From the NCBI RefSeq assembly GCF_002938435.1, contig NZ_POQT01000028.1, positions 1 through 61,214 on the forward strand: a stretch of DNA of 61,214 nucleotides, in the 5' to 3' direction. Position numbers and translations under genes: made by a program. Under the pieces are notes generated by a model, which was not told the origin of the DNA, searched no databases, and saw only the letters and a list, made by a program, of their open reading frames with translations. The DNA is from Blastococcus saxobsidens. GTDB lineage: Bacteria; Actinomycetota; Actinomycetes; Mycobacteriales; Geodermatophilaceae. Of the stretch, positions 51,804-59,887 are shown piece after piece; position 1 is the stretch's first letter; the number at the start of each line of letters is the position of its first letter.

Positions 51804-53588
51804 ATGTGCGGCCTGTGCGGCGAGATCACGTTCGACGGCAGTCTGGCCGACACCACGGCGGTGGACCGCATGGTGCAGGCTCTGGTCCCCCGTGGCCCGG
51901 ACGGTCAGGGCACCTGGAGCAACGGCCGGGTGGCCTTCGGGCACCGCCGGCTCTCGGTGATCGACCTCTCCACCTGCGGCTCCCAGCCGATGGTCGACAA
52001 CGAGCTCGGGCTGACGGCGGTCTTCAACGGCTGCATCTACGACTACCAGGAGCTGCGGGCCGAGCTAGAGGGCCACGGCTACCGGTTCTTCTCGCACAGC
52101 GACACCGAGGTGATCCTCAAGGGCTACCACCACTGGGGCACCGCCGTCGTCGACCACCTGCACGGCATGTTCGCCTTCGTCATCGCCGAGCGGGACACCG
52201 GCCGGGTGGTCATGGCCCGCGACCGGCTGGGCATCAAGCCGCTCTACCTCTCCGAGATCCCCGGCAAGCGGCTGCGGTTCGCCTCGACGCTGCCGGCCCT
52301 GCTGCGCGCGGGGGACGTCGACACCGCCATCGACCCGGTCGCGCTGCACCACTACCTGACCTGGCACGCCGTCGTCCCGGCACCCCGGACCATCCTCAAC
52401 GGGGTCCGCAAGCTGCCGCCGGCCACGCTGCGGATCATCGAGGCCGACGGCACGAGCCGCGAGCACCGCTACTGGAACGCCACCTACGAACGGCGCGCGG
52501 AGCACGCGGGCTGGACCGCCCGCGACTGGGAGGACGCCGTCGAGGAAGCGCTGCGGGTGGCGGTCCGCCGCCGCCTGGTCGCGGACACCCCCGTGGGCGT
52601 GCTGCTCTCCGGTGGGCTGGACTCCAGCCTCATCGTCGGCCTGCTGGCCCAGGAGGGGCAGACCGGCCTGGCCACCTACTCGATCGGTTTCGAGTCCGTC
52701 GGCGGCCGCGAGGGCGACGAGTTCGCCTACTCCGACGTCATCGCCGAGCACTTCGGCACCGACCACCACCGCATCCGGGTCGGCTCCGACGAGCTGGTCG
52801 GCTCGCTGGGGCACGCCGTCGACGCGATGGCGGAGCCGATGGTCAGCCACGACGTCGTGGCCTTCGACCTGCTCAGCGAACGGGTCTCGCAGACCATCAA
52901 GGTGGTCCAGTCCGGGCAGGGCGCCGACGAGGTCTTCGCCGGCTACCACTGGTACCCGCCGCTGGCCGGAGTCGGCCGCGACGAGGCGGTGCGCACCTAC
53001 GCACGGTCGTTCTTCGACCGCGACCACGCGCGGATGGCCCGGGTGGTGTCCGACCGGTACGCGCTGCCCGAGGACCCGAGCCTCGCCTTCGTCCGGGCGC
53101 ACATGGAGGCCCCCGGAGCGGAGACCGCCGTCGACGCGGCGCTGCGCCTGGACTCCGAGGTCATGCTGGTCGACGACCCGGTCAAGCGGGTGGACAACAT
53201 GTCCATGGCGTGGGGCCTGGAGGCCCGCGTCCCCTTCCTGGACCACGACCTCGTGGAGCTGGCGGCGCTGTGCCCGCCCGAGCTCAAGCTCGCCGACGGC
53301 GGCAAGGGCATCCTCAAGGCCATCGGGCGGCGGATCATCCCGCCGGAGGTCATCGACCGGCCCAAGGGCTACTTCCCGGTCCCGGCGATCACCCATCTCG
53401 AGGGCAAGGTGCTCGGCCTGGTCCGCGACGCGCTCTCCAGCGACGCGGCGCGGGAACGGGGCATGTTCCGCCCCGAGTACGTGCGGGAACTGCTCGCGGA
53501 TCCGAACGGTGAGCTCACGCCGTTGCGTGGCAACAAGCTCTGGCAGCTCGGCCTGCTGGAGCTGTGGCTGCAGAACCACGGTGTCTGA
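51804..53588 (+). CDS. asnO: N-acetylglutaminylglutamine amidotransferase (asparagine-synthase-like)
   Basis: A 594-residue amidotransferase. An N-terminal glutaminase domain begins MCGLCGEITFDG, where Cys2 is catalytic after Met removal. An ATP-pyrophosphatase domain has VGVLLSGGLDSSLIVG, and SGQGADEVFAGYHWYP is a further conserved block. Next to the dipeptide synthetase it should amidate N-acetylglutaminylglutamine to NAGGN, a compatible solute. Start ATG 51804; a TAGATC-like box lies just upstream. The synthetase follows after 10 nt. Confidence 0.88.
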   Translation: MCGLCGEITFDGSLADTTAVDRMVQALVPRGPDGQGTWSNGRVAFGHRRLSVIDLSTCGSQPMVDNELGLTAVFNGCIYDYQELRAELEGHGYRFFSHSDTEVILKGYHHWGTAVVDHLHGMFAFVIAERDTGRVVMARDRLGIKPLYLSEIPGKRLRFASTLPALLRAGDVDTAIDPVALHHYLTWHAVVPAPRTILNGVRKLPPATLRIIEADGTSREHRYWNATYERRAEHAGWTARDWEDAVEEALRVAVRRRLVADTPVGVLLSGGLDSSLIVGLLAQEGQTGLATYSIGFESVGGREGDEFAYSDVIAEHFGTDHHRIRVGSDELVGSLGHAVDAMAEPMVSHDVVAFDLLSERVSQTIKVVQSGQGADEVFAGYHWYPPLAGVGRDEAVRTYARSFFDRDHARMARVVSDRYALPEDPSLAFVRAHMEAPGAETAVDAALRLDSEVMLVDDPVKRVDNMSMAWGLEARVPFLDHDLVELAALCPPELKLADGGKGILKAIGRRIIPPEVIDRPKGYFPVPAITHLEGKVLGLVRDALSSDAARERGMFRPEYVRELLADPNGELTPLRGNKLWQLGLLELWLQNHGV

Positions 53589-53598
53589 GGAGATGACC

Positions 53599-55356
53599 AT
53601 GGGGCCCCGGCTGGCCGGTCACCGCCGTCGTACGGCGGTGGCCTCCACCCCCGAGCTGACCAGCCGTTCCTGGCACGAGCCCACGGCGCACGAGATCGAG
53701 GGGATGGCGCAGGACGTCGTCCTCGACCTCGGCTGGGGCAAGCTCGCGTTCGGCCAGACCTTCCGCGACCTGCGCGGCATCGTCGACGTGCTGCGCGCCG
53801 AGGAGTCCGGACGACGCGACATCTGCGTCTACCCCCGCGACCCCCAGGTCCTGGTCGGGATGGCGCCCGACGAGCTCTTCATCGACCCGTCGCTGACCTA
53901 CCGGCTGGACCTGCACCGCTACCGCCCGCGGCCCGACGTCATCCGCGACATCTTCGTGCGCACGGTGACCTCGCAGGCGGAGATGGAGGTCATCAACGAC
54001 CTCTACGCGCGCAACGGCATGGTGCCGGCCGACCCGGGGACGATGTGGGCCAACCACCGCACCCGCACCTTCACCTACCTGGTGGCCGAGGACACCCGGA
54101 CGCACAAGATCGTCGGCACCGTGACCGGTGTCGACCACGCGCTCGCCTTCGGCGACCCGGAGGCCGGGACCAGCCTGTGGTGCCTCGTGGCCGACAAGCA
54201 GGACGCCCCGCCCGGCACCGGGGAGGCGCTGGTCCGCGTGCTTGCGGAGCGGTACGCGGCGCGCTCCCGGGCCTACCTCGACCTGTCGGTCATGCACGAC
54301 AACACCCCGGCGATCAAGCTGTACCGCAAGCTGGGCTTCACCCGGGTCGCCGCCGTGTGCGTGAAGCGCAAGAACCCGATCAACACGCCGCTGTTCGCGG
54401 CGCGGCCACCGGGCCTGGAGAAGCTGAACCCGTACGCCCTGATCATCGCCGAGGAGGCGCTCCGCCGGGGCATCCGCGTGGAGGTCACCGACGCGGACTG
54501 GGGTGAGATGCGGCTGACGCTGGGCGGACGGTCGGTGCTCACCCGCGAGTCGCTGTCGGAGTTCACCACGGCGGTCGCGCTGAGCCGCTGCGACGACAAG
54601 CGGGTGACCCGCCGGATCATGCGGCGGGCCGGGGTGCGCGTGGCCCAGGGGGCGCTGGCCTGCGAGGGCGACCTCGACGAGGCCAGGACGCTGCTGGACG
54701 CCGTCGGCGACGTCGTGGTCAAGCCTGCCCGCGGCGAGCAGGGCCGCGGCATCACCGTCGGGGTGAAGGACGAGGCGGCGCTGGAGCGGGCGGTCGCGCT
54801 GGCGCTGCAGTTCTGCCCCGACGTGCTGGTCGAGGAGCGGGTGGACGGCCAGGACCTGCGGGTGGTCGTGATCGACCGCGAGGTGGTCGCCGCCGCCGTC
54901 CGCCGCCCGGCGGAGATCGTCGGTGACGGCCGGCACGTCGTCGCCGACCTGGTGCGCTCCACCAGCCGGCGGCGGGAGCGGGCCACCGGTGGGGAGTCGC
55001 GCATCCCGCTGGACGACGCCACCGCCGAGGTGGTGGCCGAGTCCGGCTACGCCATGGACGACGTGCCGCCGCGCGGCGAGCGCGTGCCCGTCCGGCGCAC
55101 GGCCAACCTGCACACCGGCGGCACGATCGAGGACGTCACCGACCAGTTGCACCCGAACATCGCCGAGGCGGCCGTCCGTGCCGCGGAGGCGCTGGGCATC
55201 CCGGTGACCGGCATCGACTTCCTGGTCCCCGCCGTCGACGGCCCCGAGTACGTGTTCATCGAGGCCAACGAGCGACCGGGCCTGGCCAACCACGAGCCCC
55301 GGCCGACAGCCGGGCGCTTCGTCGACCTGCTCTTCCCCGAGACCCGCCGCCGCTGA
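53599..55356 (+). CDS. ngg: N-acetylglutaminylglutamine synthetase (GNAT plus ATP-grasp)
   Basis: A 585-residue fusion. The GNAT acetyltransferase part (about residues 110-260; YLDLSVMHDNTPAIKLYRKLGFTRVA) and the C-terminal ATP-grasp domain (VVKPARGEQGRGITVGV, VLVEERVDGQDLRVVVI, FIEANERPGLANHEP) should acetylate and ligate glutamines. It forms the NAGGN operon with asnO. ATG at 53599 is chosen since GAGGAG is 6 nt upstream; ATG 53593 is also in frame. The third gene often found in this operon, a peptidase, is missing. Osmoprotection is the known role of NAGGN in other bacteria. Confidence 0.88.
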   Translation: MGPRLAGHRRRTAVASTPELTSRSWHEPTAHEIEGMAQDVVLDLGWGKLAFGQTFRDLRGIVDVLRAEESGRRDICVYPRDPQVLVGMAPDELFIDPSLTYRLDLHRYRPRPDVIRDIFVRTVTSQAEMEVINDLYARNGMVPADPGTMWANHRTRTFTYLVAEDTRTHKIVGTVTGVDHALAFGDPEAGTSLWCLVADKQDAPPGTGEALVRVLAERYAARSRAYLDLSVMHDNTPAIKLYRKLGFTRVAAVCVKRKNPINTPLFAARPPGLEKLNPYALIIAEEALRRGIRVEVTDADWGEMRLTLGGRSVLTRESLSEFTTAVALSRCDDKRVTRRIMRRAGVRVAQGALACEGDLDEARTLLDAVGDVVVKPARGEQGRGITVGVKDEAALERAVALALQFCPDVLVEERVDGQDLRVVVIDREVVAAAVRRPAEIVGDGRHVVADLVRSTSRRRERATGGESRIPLDDATAEVVAESGYAMDDVPPRGERVPVRRTANLHTGGTIEDVTDQLHPNIAEAAVRAAEALGIPVTGIDFLVPAVDGPEYVFIEANERPGLANHEPRPTAGRFVDLLFPETRRR

Positions 55357-55373
55357 CGCCTCCGGCCACCCTA

Positions 55374-55432
55374 GGCATGGGAAGCGATACACCCGTTCTG
55401 CGCTCGAAAACGGGTGTATCGCTTCCCATGCC
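55374..55432. terminator. Perfect 24-bp inverted repeat, bidirectional terminator or mobile repeat
   Basis: Left arm 55374-55397 and right arm 55409-55432 are exact reverse complements over 24 bp (core GAAGCGATACACCCGTT / AACGGGTGTATCGCTTC) with an 11-nt loop. It lies in the gap between ngg and the CoA-transferase, which converge, so it can end both transcripts. It is much AT-richer than its neighbours. Confidence 0.8.
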
Positions 55433-55437
55433 CGGGC

Positions 55438-56535
55438 TCAGAGGCCGAGCTCGGCGCGGATCTCGGCGTCGTGCTGGCCCGGCCGCGGCACGGACCCGAC
55501 CGCGCCCGGCGTGACCGAGAACCGGGGCGCGACGGCGGGCTGCCGGACGCCGTCCACCTCGACGAAGACGCCGCGCTCGGCGTTGTGCCGGTCCTCCGTC
55601 GCCTCCAGCAGCGACCACACCGGCGCCACGCAGGCGTCGGTGCCCTCGAACACCTGCCACCACTCCGCACGGGTCCGCGACGCGAAGGCTTGCGTGAACC
55701 GCTCGCGCAGCGCCTGCCACTGCCGGGGATCGGAGCGGTCGGGCAGCGACTCGTCGCCGGCCAGGCCGAGGCCGTCGAGCAGCGCCGCGTAGAACTGCTC
55801 CTCCAGCGCCCCGACGGCGAGGAACTGCCCGTCGGCGCAGCGGTAGACGTCGTAGAACGGCGCCCCGGTGTCCAGCAGGTTCCGCCCGCGCCGGTCGGTC
55901 CAGACGCCGGCGTCCAGCATCCCGTGGATCATCGTGGTGAGGACGGCGGTGCCGTCGACGATCGCCGCGTCCACCACCTGCCCCTCCCCCGTCGACCGCG
56001 CCCGGATGAGGGCCGCCAGGGCGCCGAGGGCCAGGAACACTCCCCCGCCGCCGAAGTCGCCGAGCAGGTTCAGCGGCGGGGCCGGTCGCTCGTCGGCCCG
56101 GCCGGAAGCGCCGAGCGCCCCGGTCAGCGCGATGTAGCCGATGTCGTGCCCGGCGGTGTGCGCCAGCGGGCCGGTCTGGCCCCAGCCGGTCATCCGGCCG
56201 TAGACCAGCGCGGGGTGGTCGGCCATCAGGTCCGCCGGGCCCAGCCCCAGACGCTCCATGACGCCGGGGCGGAACCCCTCCAGGAGGACGTCGGCCCGTG
56301 CCGCCAACGCGCGGACGACGTCCAGGTCGGCCGGGTCCTTGAGGTCCAGGGCGATCGAGCGCTTGCCCCGGTCCAGCGTGGACGTCGCGCCGAGCGAGCC
56401 GAGCAGCCCGCCGCGGGTGCTGCGGCGGTCGATGCGGACGACGTCGGCGCCCAGGTCGGCCAGCAGCATGCCGCAGAACGGGCCGGGCCCCAGTCCGGCG
56501 AACTCGACGACCCGCACACCTTCCAGCGGTCCCAC
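55438..56535 (-). CDS. CaiB/BaiF CoA transferase family, probably alpha-methylacyl-CoA racemase
   Basis: A 365-residue protein: GPLEGVRVVEFAGLGPGPFCGMLLADLGADVVRID opens it, and LDRGKRSIALDLKDPAD and FRPGVMERLGLGP follow. His in AGHDIGYIALTG and Asp in NLLGDFGGGG are the racemase catalytic pair. It probably epimerises 2-methylacyl-CoAs for beta-oxidation of branched or sterol-like chains. A type III CoA transferase is the alternative. GTG start at 56535 and convergent with the NAGGN genes. Confidence 0.88.
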   Translation of the reverse strand: MGPLEGVRVVEFAGLGPGPFCGMLLADLGADVVRIDRRSTRGGLLGSLGATSTLDRGKRSIALDLKDPADLDVVRALAARADVLLEGFRPGVMERLGLGPADLMADHPALVYGRMTGWGQTGPLAHTAGHDIGYIALTGALGASGRADERPAPPLNLLGDFGGGGVFLALGALAALIRARSTGEGQVVDAAIVDGTAVLTTMIHGMLDAGVWTDRRGRNLLDTGAPFYDVYRCADGQFLAVGALEEQFYAALLDGLGLAGDESLPDRSDPRQWQALRERFTQAFASRTRAEWWQVFEGTDACVAPVWSLLEATEDRHNAERGVFVEVDGVRQPAVAPRFSVTPGAVGSVPRPGQHDAEIRAELGL

Positions 56536-56625
56536 GGCGTCCTCCCCGGCCCCGGGCCGACGGCGTGCGACCCTCCCGTGGGCACTCTGCCCGACGCCGG
56601 GACCGGAGGGAGGGCCAGGTCGCAG

Positions 56626-57000
56626 ATGGCCTACCTGCTCGCGGCCCTGGGCGGTGCCCTCGGTGCGCTCGGCCGGTGGTCACTGGCCGGGGCGCTGCCC
56701 TCCTCCCCCGCCGGCTGGCCCTGGGCCACCTTCCTGGTCAACCTCACCGGCTGCCTCGTGATGGGCATGCTGCTGGCGTGGCTGGCCCACCGCTCCCCCG
56801 AGCCACCGTGGGCGCGGCCGTTCCTCGGGGTAGGGGTGCTCGGTGGGTGGACGACCTACTCGGCCTTCGCCGTCGAGGTGGTGGGCCTGGTAAAGGACGG
56901 GGTGGCCGTCCTGGCGGCGGCCTATGTGCTGGCCTCGGTCATCGGGAGCGTGGCGGCCGTCGCGCTCGGGGCCTCGGTGGTCCGGCGGCCGGTCCCGTGA
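56626..57000 (+). CDS. crcB: CrcB/Fluc fluoride exporter subunit 1
   Basis: A 124-residue four-helix protein: LLAALGGALGALGRWSL, WATFLVNLTGCLVMGML and GVGVLGGWTTYSAFAVEVV are Fluc motifs (the Asn and Phe/Ser-Thr track residues are present). It exports fluoride ions as a dimer. Its stop overlaps the second crcB gene (GTGA), so a heterodimer is likely. ATG 56626 is weakly supported by AGG upstream. No fluoride riboswitch was found. Confidence 0.9.
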   Translation: MAYLLAALGGALGALGRWSLAGALPSSPAGWPWATFLVNLTGCLVMGMLLAWLAHRSPEPPWARPFLGVGVLGGWTTYSAFAVEVVGLVKDGVAVLAAAYVLASVIGSVAAVALGASVVRRPVP

Positions 57001-57353
57001 CTCCCCTCCTCGTGGTGCTGGGCGCCGCGGTGGGTGCACCGCTGCGGCTGCTGGCCACCCGTCTCGCCGCCCGGGGCGGGCGCGATCCGGCGCGGGGGAC
57101 GCTGGTCGTCAACGTCGCAGGCAGCGCCCTGCTGGGGCTGCTCCTGGGGCTGACCGGCGTCCCACCCGCCGTCCTGGCGCTGGTGGGCACCGGCTTCTGC
57201 GGCACCCTGACGACGTTCTCCACGCTCGGCGCCGACGTCGTCCGGCTGCGCGCCGAGCGCTCGCTCGGCCGGTCGCTGGCCTACGTCCTGGCCACCCTGG
57301 TCCTCGGCCTGGGTGCCGCCGCCGTGGCGTTCGCCGGCGCCCGAGCGCTCTGA
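56997..57353 (+). CDS. crcB: CrcB/Fluc fluoride exporter subunit 2
   Basis: A 118-residue partner: LLVVLGAAVGAPLRLLATR, GTLVVNVAGSALLGLLLG and GTGFCGTLTTFSTLGADVV. GTG start overlaps the first subunit by 4 nt. Two short homologues in tandem usually form the functional heterodimer. Confidence 0.9.
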   Translation: MTPLLVVLGAAVGAPLRLLATRLAARGGRDPARGTLVVNVAGSALLGLLLGLTGVPPAVLALVGTGFCGTLTTFSTLGADVVRLRAERSLGRSLAYVLATLVLGLGAAAVAFAGARAL

Positions 57354-57390
57354 GCGGCACACCCGCGGGGCGGAGTCGCGCTGCCGTCGC

Positions 57391-57396
57391 TAGGGT
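57391..57396 (+). promoter_or_regulatory. -10 box of otsA
   Basis: TAGGGT 9 nt before the ATG at 57406. No Shine-Dalgarno between them, so a very short leader. Confidence 0.4.
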
Positions 57397-57405
57397 CGGG
57401 GCGGT

Positions 57406-58821
57406 ATGACCGAGAACACCGAGGACCAGGTCAAGGCGGACAGCCCTGTCGTCGTGGTGGCCAACCGGCTCCCCGTCGACCAGGTGACCGAGCCCGACGG
57501 CAGCACCCGGTGGCAGCGCAGCCCGGGTGGGCTGGTGACGGCACTGGAGCCGTTCGTCGCCGGGCGCGGCGGCGCGTGGGTCGGCTGGTCCGGCTCGGCC
57601 GGTGAGGCGCCGGAGCCGTTCGAGTCCGGCGGCATGCAGCTGATCCCCGTCCCGCTCTCCGAGGGCGAGGTCGACCGCTACTACGAGGGCATGTCCAACG
57701 CCTCGCTCTGGCCGCTCTACCACGACGTCGTGGAGAAGCCGGAGTACCACCGTGCCTGGTGGGACACGTACGTGCAGGTCAACAAGCGGTTCGCCGAGCG
57801 CGCCGCGGCCGTCGCCGCCGAGAACGCCATCGTCTGGGTGCACGACTACCAGCTGCAGCTCGTGCCCGCCATGCTGCGCCAGAGCCGGCCCGACCTCACG
57901 ATCGGGTTCTTCCTGCACATCCCCTTCCCGCCGTACGAGCTGTTCACCCAGCTGCCCTGGCGGTCGGCCGTGGTCGAGGGGCTGCTGGGCGCGGACCTGG
58001 TCGGCTTCCAGCGCCCGTCGGCGGCCGCCAACTTCGTGCAGCTCGCCCGCCGGCTGCACGACCTGACCTGCCGGCGCGACCAGATCGAGTACGACGGGCG
58101 CACCGTCGTCGCCAAGGCGTTCCCCATCTCCATCGACGCCGCCGCCTTCGACGAACTGGCCTCCTCCTCCGAGGTCATCGCCCGGGCCAAGGAGATCCGC
58201 GAGGAGCTCGGCAACCCGAGCAAGATGATCCTCGGGGTCGACCGGCTGGACTACACCAAGGGCATCGGCGTGCGCCTGGAGGCGTTCCAGGAGCTGCTGG
58301 AGGACGGCGTCCTGGAGGCGCCCGACACGGTGCTGGTCCAGGTGGCCACGCCCAGCCGCGAGCGGGTCGAGCACTACGTGCACATGCGGGAGACGATCGA
58401 GCAGCAGGTCGGGCACATCAACGGCGTGTTCGGCTCGATCGCCGGGCCGGCCGTCCACTACTTCAACCAGTCGATGCCGCGCGAGGAGCTGGCCGCGCTG
58501 TACCGGGCGGCCGACGTCATGCTGGTCACCCCGTACCGGGACGGCATGAACCTGGTCGCCAAGGAGTACGTCGCCGCGCGCGGGGACGGGGGCGGGGCGC
58601 TGGTCCTCTCCGAGTTCGCCGGCGCCGCCGCCGAGCTCAAGCAGGCCTACCTGGTGAACCCGCACGACATCGCCGGGGTCAAGAACCAGCTGGTCCGCGC
58701 ACTCCGCGCGGAACCGGCGGAGACCACGAAGCGCATGCGCGCCATGCGACGCCACCTGTTCAGGAACGACCTGGAGCACTGGGCCAACTCGTTCTTCGAC
58801 GCGCTGCGCAGGCAGGCATGA
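57406..58821 (+). CDS. otsA: Trehalose-6-phosphate synthase
   Basis: A 471-residue GT20 enzyme joining UDP-glucose and glucose 6-phosphate. [11 protein letters not shown] opens it, [18 protein letters not shown] and [19 protein letters not shown] are hallmarks, and [23 protein letters not shown] and [12 protein letters not shown] carry substrate-binding residues. It precedes otsB, whose ATG overlaps its stop (ATGA), so the pair makes trehalose. Trehalose is a desiccation and osmotic protectant. Confidence 0.96.
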   Translation: MTENTEDQVKADSPVVVVANRLPVDQVTEPDGSTRWQRSPGGLVTALEPFVAGRGGAWVGWSGSAGEAPEPFESGGMQLIPVPLSEGEVDRYYEGMSNASLWPLYHDVVEKPEYHRAWWDTYVQVNKRFAERAAAVAAENAIVWVHDYQLQLVPAMLRQSRPDLTIGFFLHIPFPPYELFTQLPWRSAVVEGLLGADLVGFQRPSAAANFVQLARRLHDLTCRRDQIEYDGRTVVAKAFPISIDAAAFDELASSSEVIARAKEIREELGNPSKMILGVDRLDYTKGIGVRLEAFQELLEDGVLEAPDTVLVQVATPSRERVEHYVHMRETIEQQVGHINGVFGSIAGPAVHYFNQSMPREELAALYRAADVMLVTPYRDGMNLVAKEYVAARGDGGGALVLSEFAGAAAELKQAYLVNPHDIAGVKNQLVRALRAEPAETTKRMRAMRRHLFRNDLEHWANSFFDALRRQA

Positions 58822-59567
58822 CCTCCGCTCCTTTGCCCTCCGGGCTGGACGACGCGCTGGCCGCGCTGGCCGGCCGGCGCCCGCTGGTGGTGGCCAGCGA
58901 CTACGACGGCGTCCTGGCCCGGCTGCGTGACGACCCCGCCGCCGCGGTGCCGGAGCCAGGGGTGGCCGAGGCGCTGGCCCGGCTCGGCGCCGTCGACGGC
59001 GTGACCGTGGCGCTGGTGAGCGGTCGCGGCGTCGAGGACCTGCAGCGCACGAGCGGTCTGACCGGGCCGTTCCGCTGGGTGGGCAGTCACGGGGCCGAGT
59101 ACGACGGACCGCTACCCGGCGAGCTCGCCGGCCGCCGGGACGAGCTGGCCGATCTGCTGCGGCCCGGGGTCGCCGGCACCCCGGGCGCCCGGCTGGAGGT
59201 GAAGCCGGCGAGCGTCGCCGTGCACGTCCGGCAGGTCGCCGATCGCGATGCGGCCGCCGCGCTGCTCGCACGTGGGCGGGAGCTGGCCGATTCGTCACTG
59301 ACGTTGAAGCCGGGCAAGGACGTGCTCGAGATCGCGGTGACCGACGCGGACAAGGGCTCCGCCCTGCAGCGGCTGATCGCCGAGGTCGGGGCGGCCGCCG
59401 CGATCTACCTCGGGGACGACGTCACCGACGAGGACGCCTTCCGCGCGCTGGGGCCGGACGACGTCACCGTCAAGGTCGGCGACGGCGACACCGCTGCCAA
59501 CCACCGGGTCGACGACTTCGCCGGGGCGCTGGCCGTCCTGCAGCGGCTGGGCTCGCTGCTCGCCTGA
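58818..59567 (+). CDS. otsB: Trehalose-6-phosphate phosphatase
   Basis: A 249-residue HAD-family phosphatase. The nucleophile motif is [13 protein letters not shown] (Asp-x-Asp), then [21 protein letters not shown] and the metal-binding [15 protein letters not shown]. It completes trehalose synthesis from OtsA product and is translated through an ATGA overlap. Confidence 0.95.
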   Translation: MTSAPLPSGLDDALAALAGRRPLVVASDYDGVLARLRDDPAAAVPEPGVAEALARLGAVDGVTVALVSGRGVEDLQRTSGLTGPFRWVGSHGAEYDGPLPGELAGRRDELADLLRPGVAGTPGARLEVKPASVAVHVRQVADRDAAAALLARGRELADSSLTLKPGKDVLEIAVTDADKGSALQRLIAEVGAAAAIYLGDDVTDEDAFRALGPDDVTVKVGDGDTAANHRVDDFAGALAVLQRLGSLLA

Positions 59568-59887
59568 GCCGGACGTGTCGGTCTGCGCCGGCGGGTCATC
59601 GACGGCGCCGATTGCGTCGCCGGGGTCGTCCGGCGCTGGTCCACGCGGCCGGTGGCGTCTCATCCGTCGCTCACCTGCGCATTGGCCGACGGGAGTTGAT
59701 TCTCCCTGTAGCGCGCGCAGCCCGAGAAATGTCGACACATGGTCGGGTGGAGAACGGTGACCCGGGGGCGCGATCACAATTCGTCGGTGCCACCGAAATA
59801 GTCGGCGCGAACTTGTGTGGACTGACAAGAATGAGCGCGTCGCCGCGACCGGCGATTGTCGATGCTTCCCCTGTCAGGCGGTCTTTC
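59568..59887 (+). promoter_or_regulatory. 320-nt upstream region of chemoreceptor gene
   Basis: Relatively AT-rich compared with neighbours (TTGATTCTCCCTGTAG, GAAATAGTCGG, ACTTGTGTGGACTGACAAGAATG). It should contain the receptor promoter and possibly the end of the otsB transcript. A short frame on the reverse strand is not gene-like. No motility-sigma promoter or cyclic di-GMP riboswitch could be identified. Confidence 0.4.

Noticed and set aside
53515..55392. 625-residue reverse-strand frame over ngg
   Set aside because: Antisense shadow; the plus-strand GNAT and ATP-grasp domains are unmistakable.
56536..56625. Fluoride riboswitch before crcB
   Set aside because: Searched for by eye and not found; the region lacks the conserved pseudoknot sequences.
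59575..59760. 61-residue frame after otsB
   Set aside because: No ribosome-binding site, mixed codon use and no similarity to a known family; treated as intergenic.
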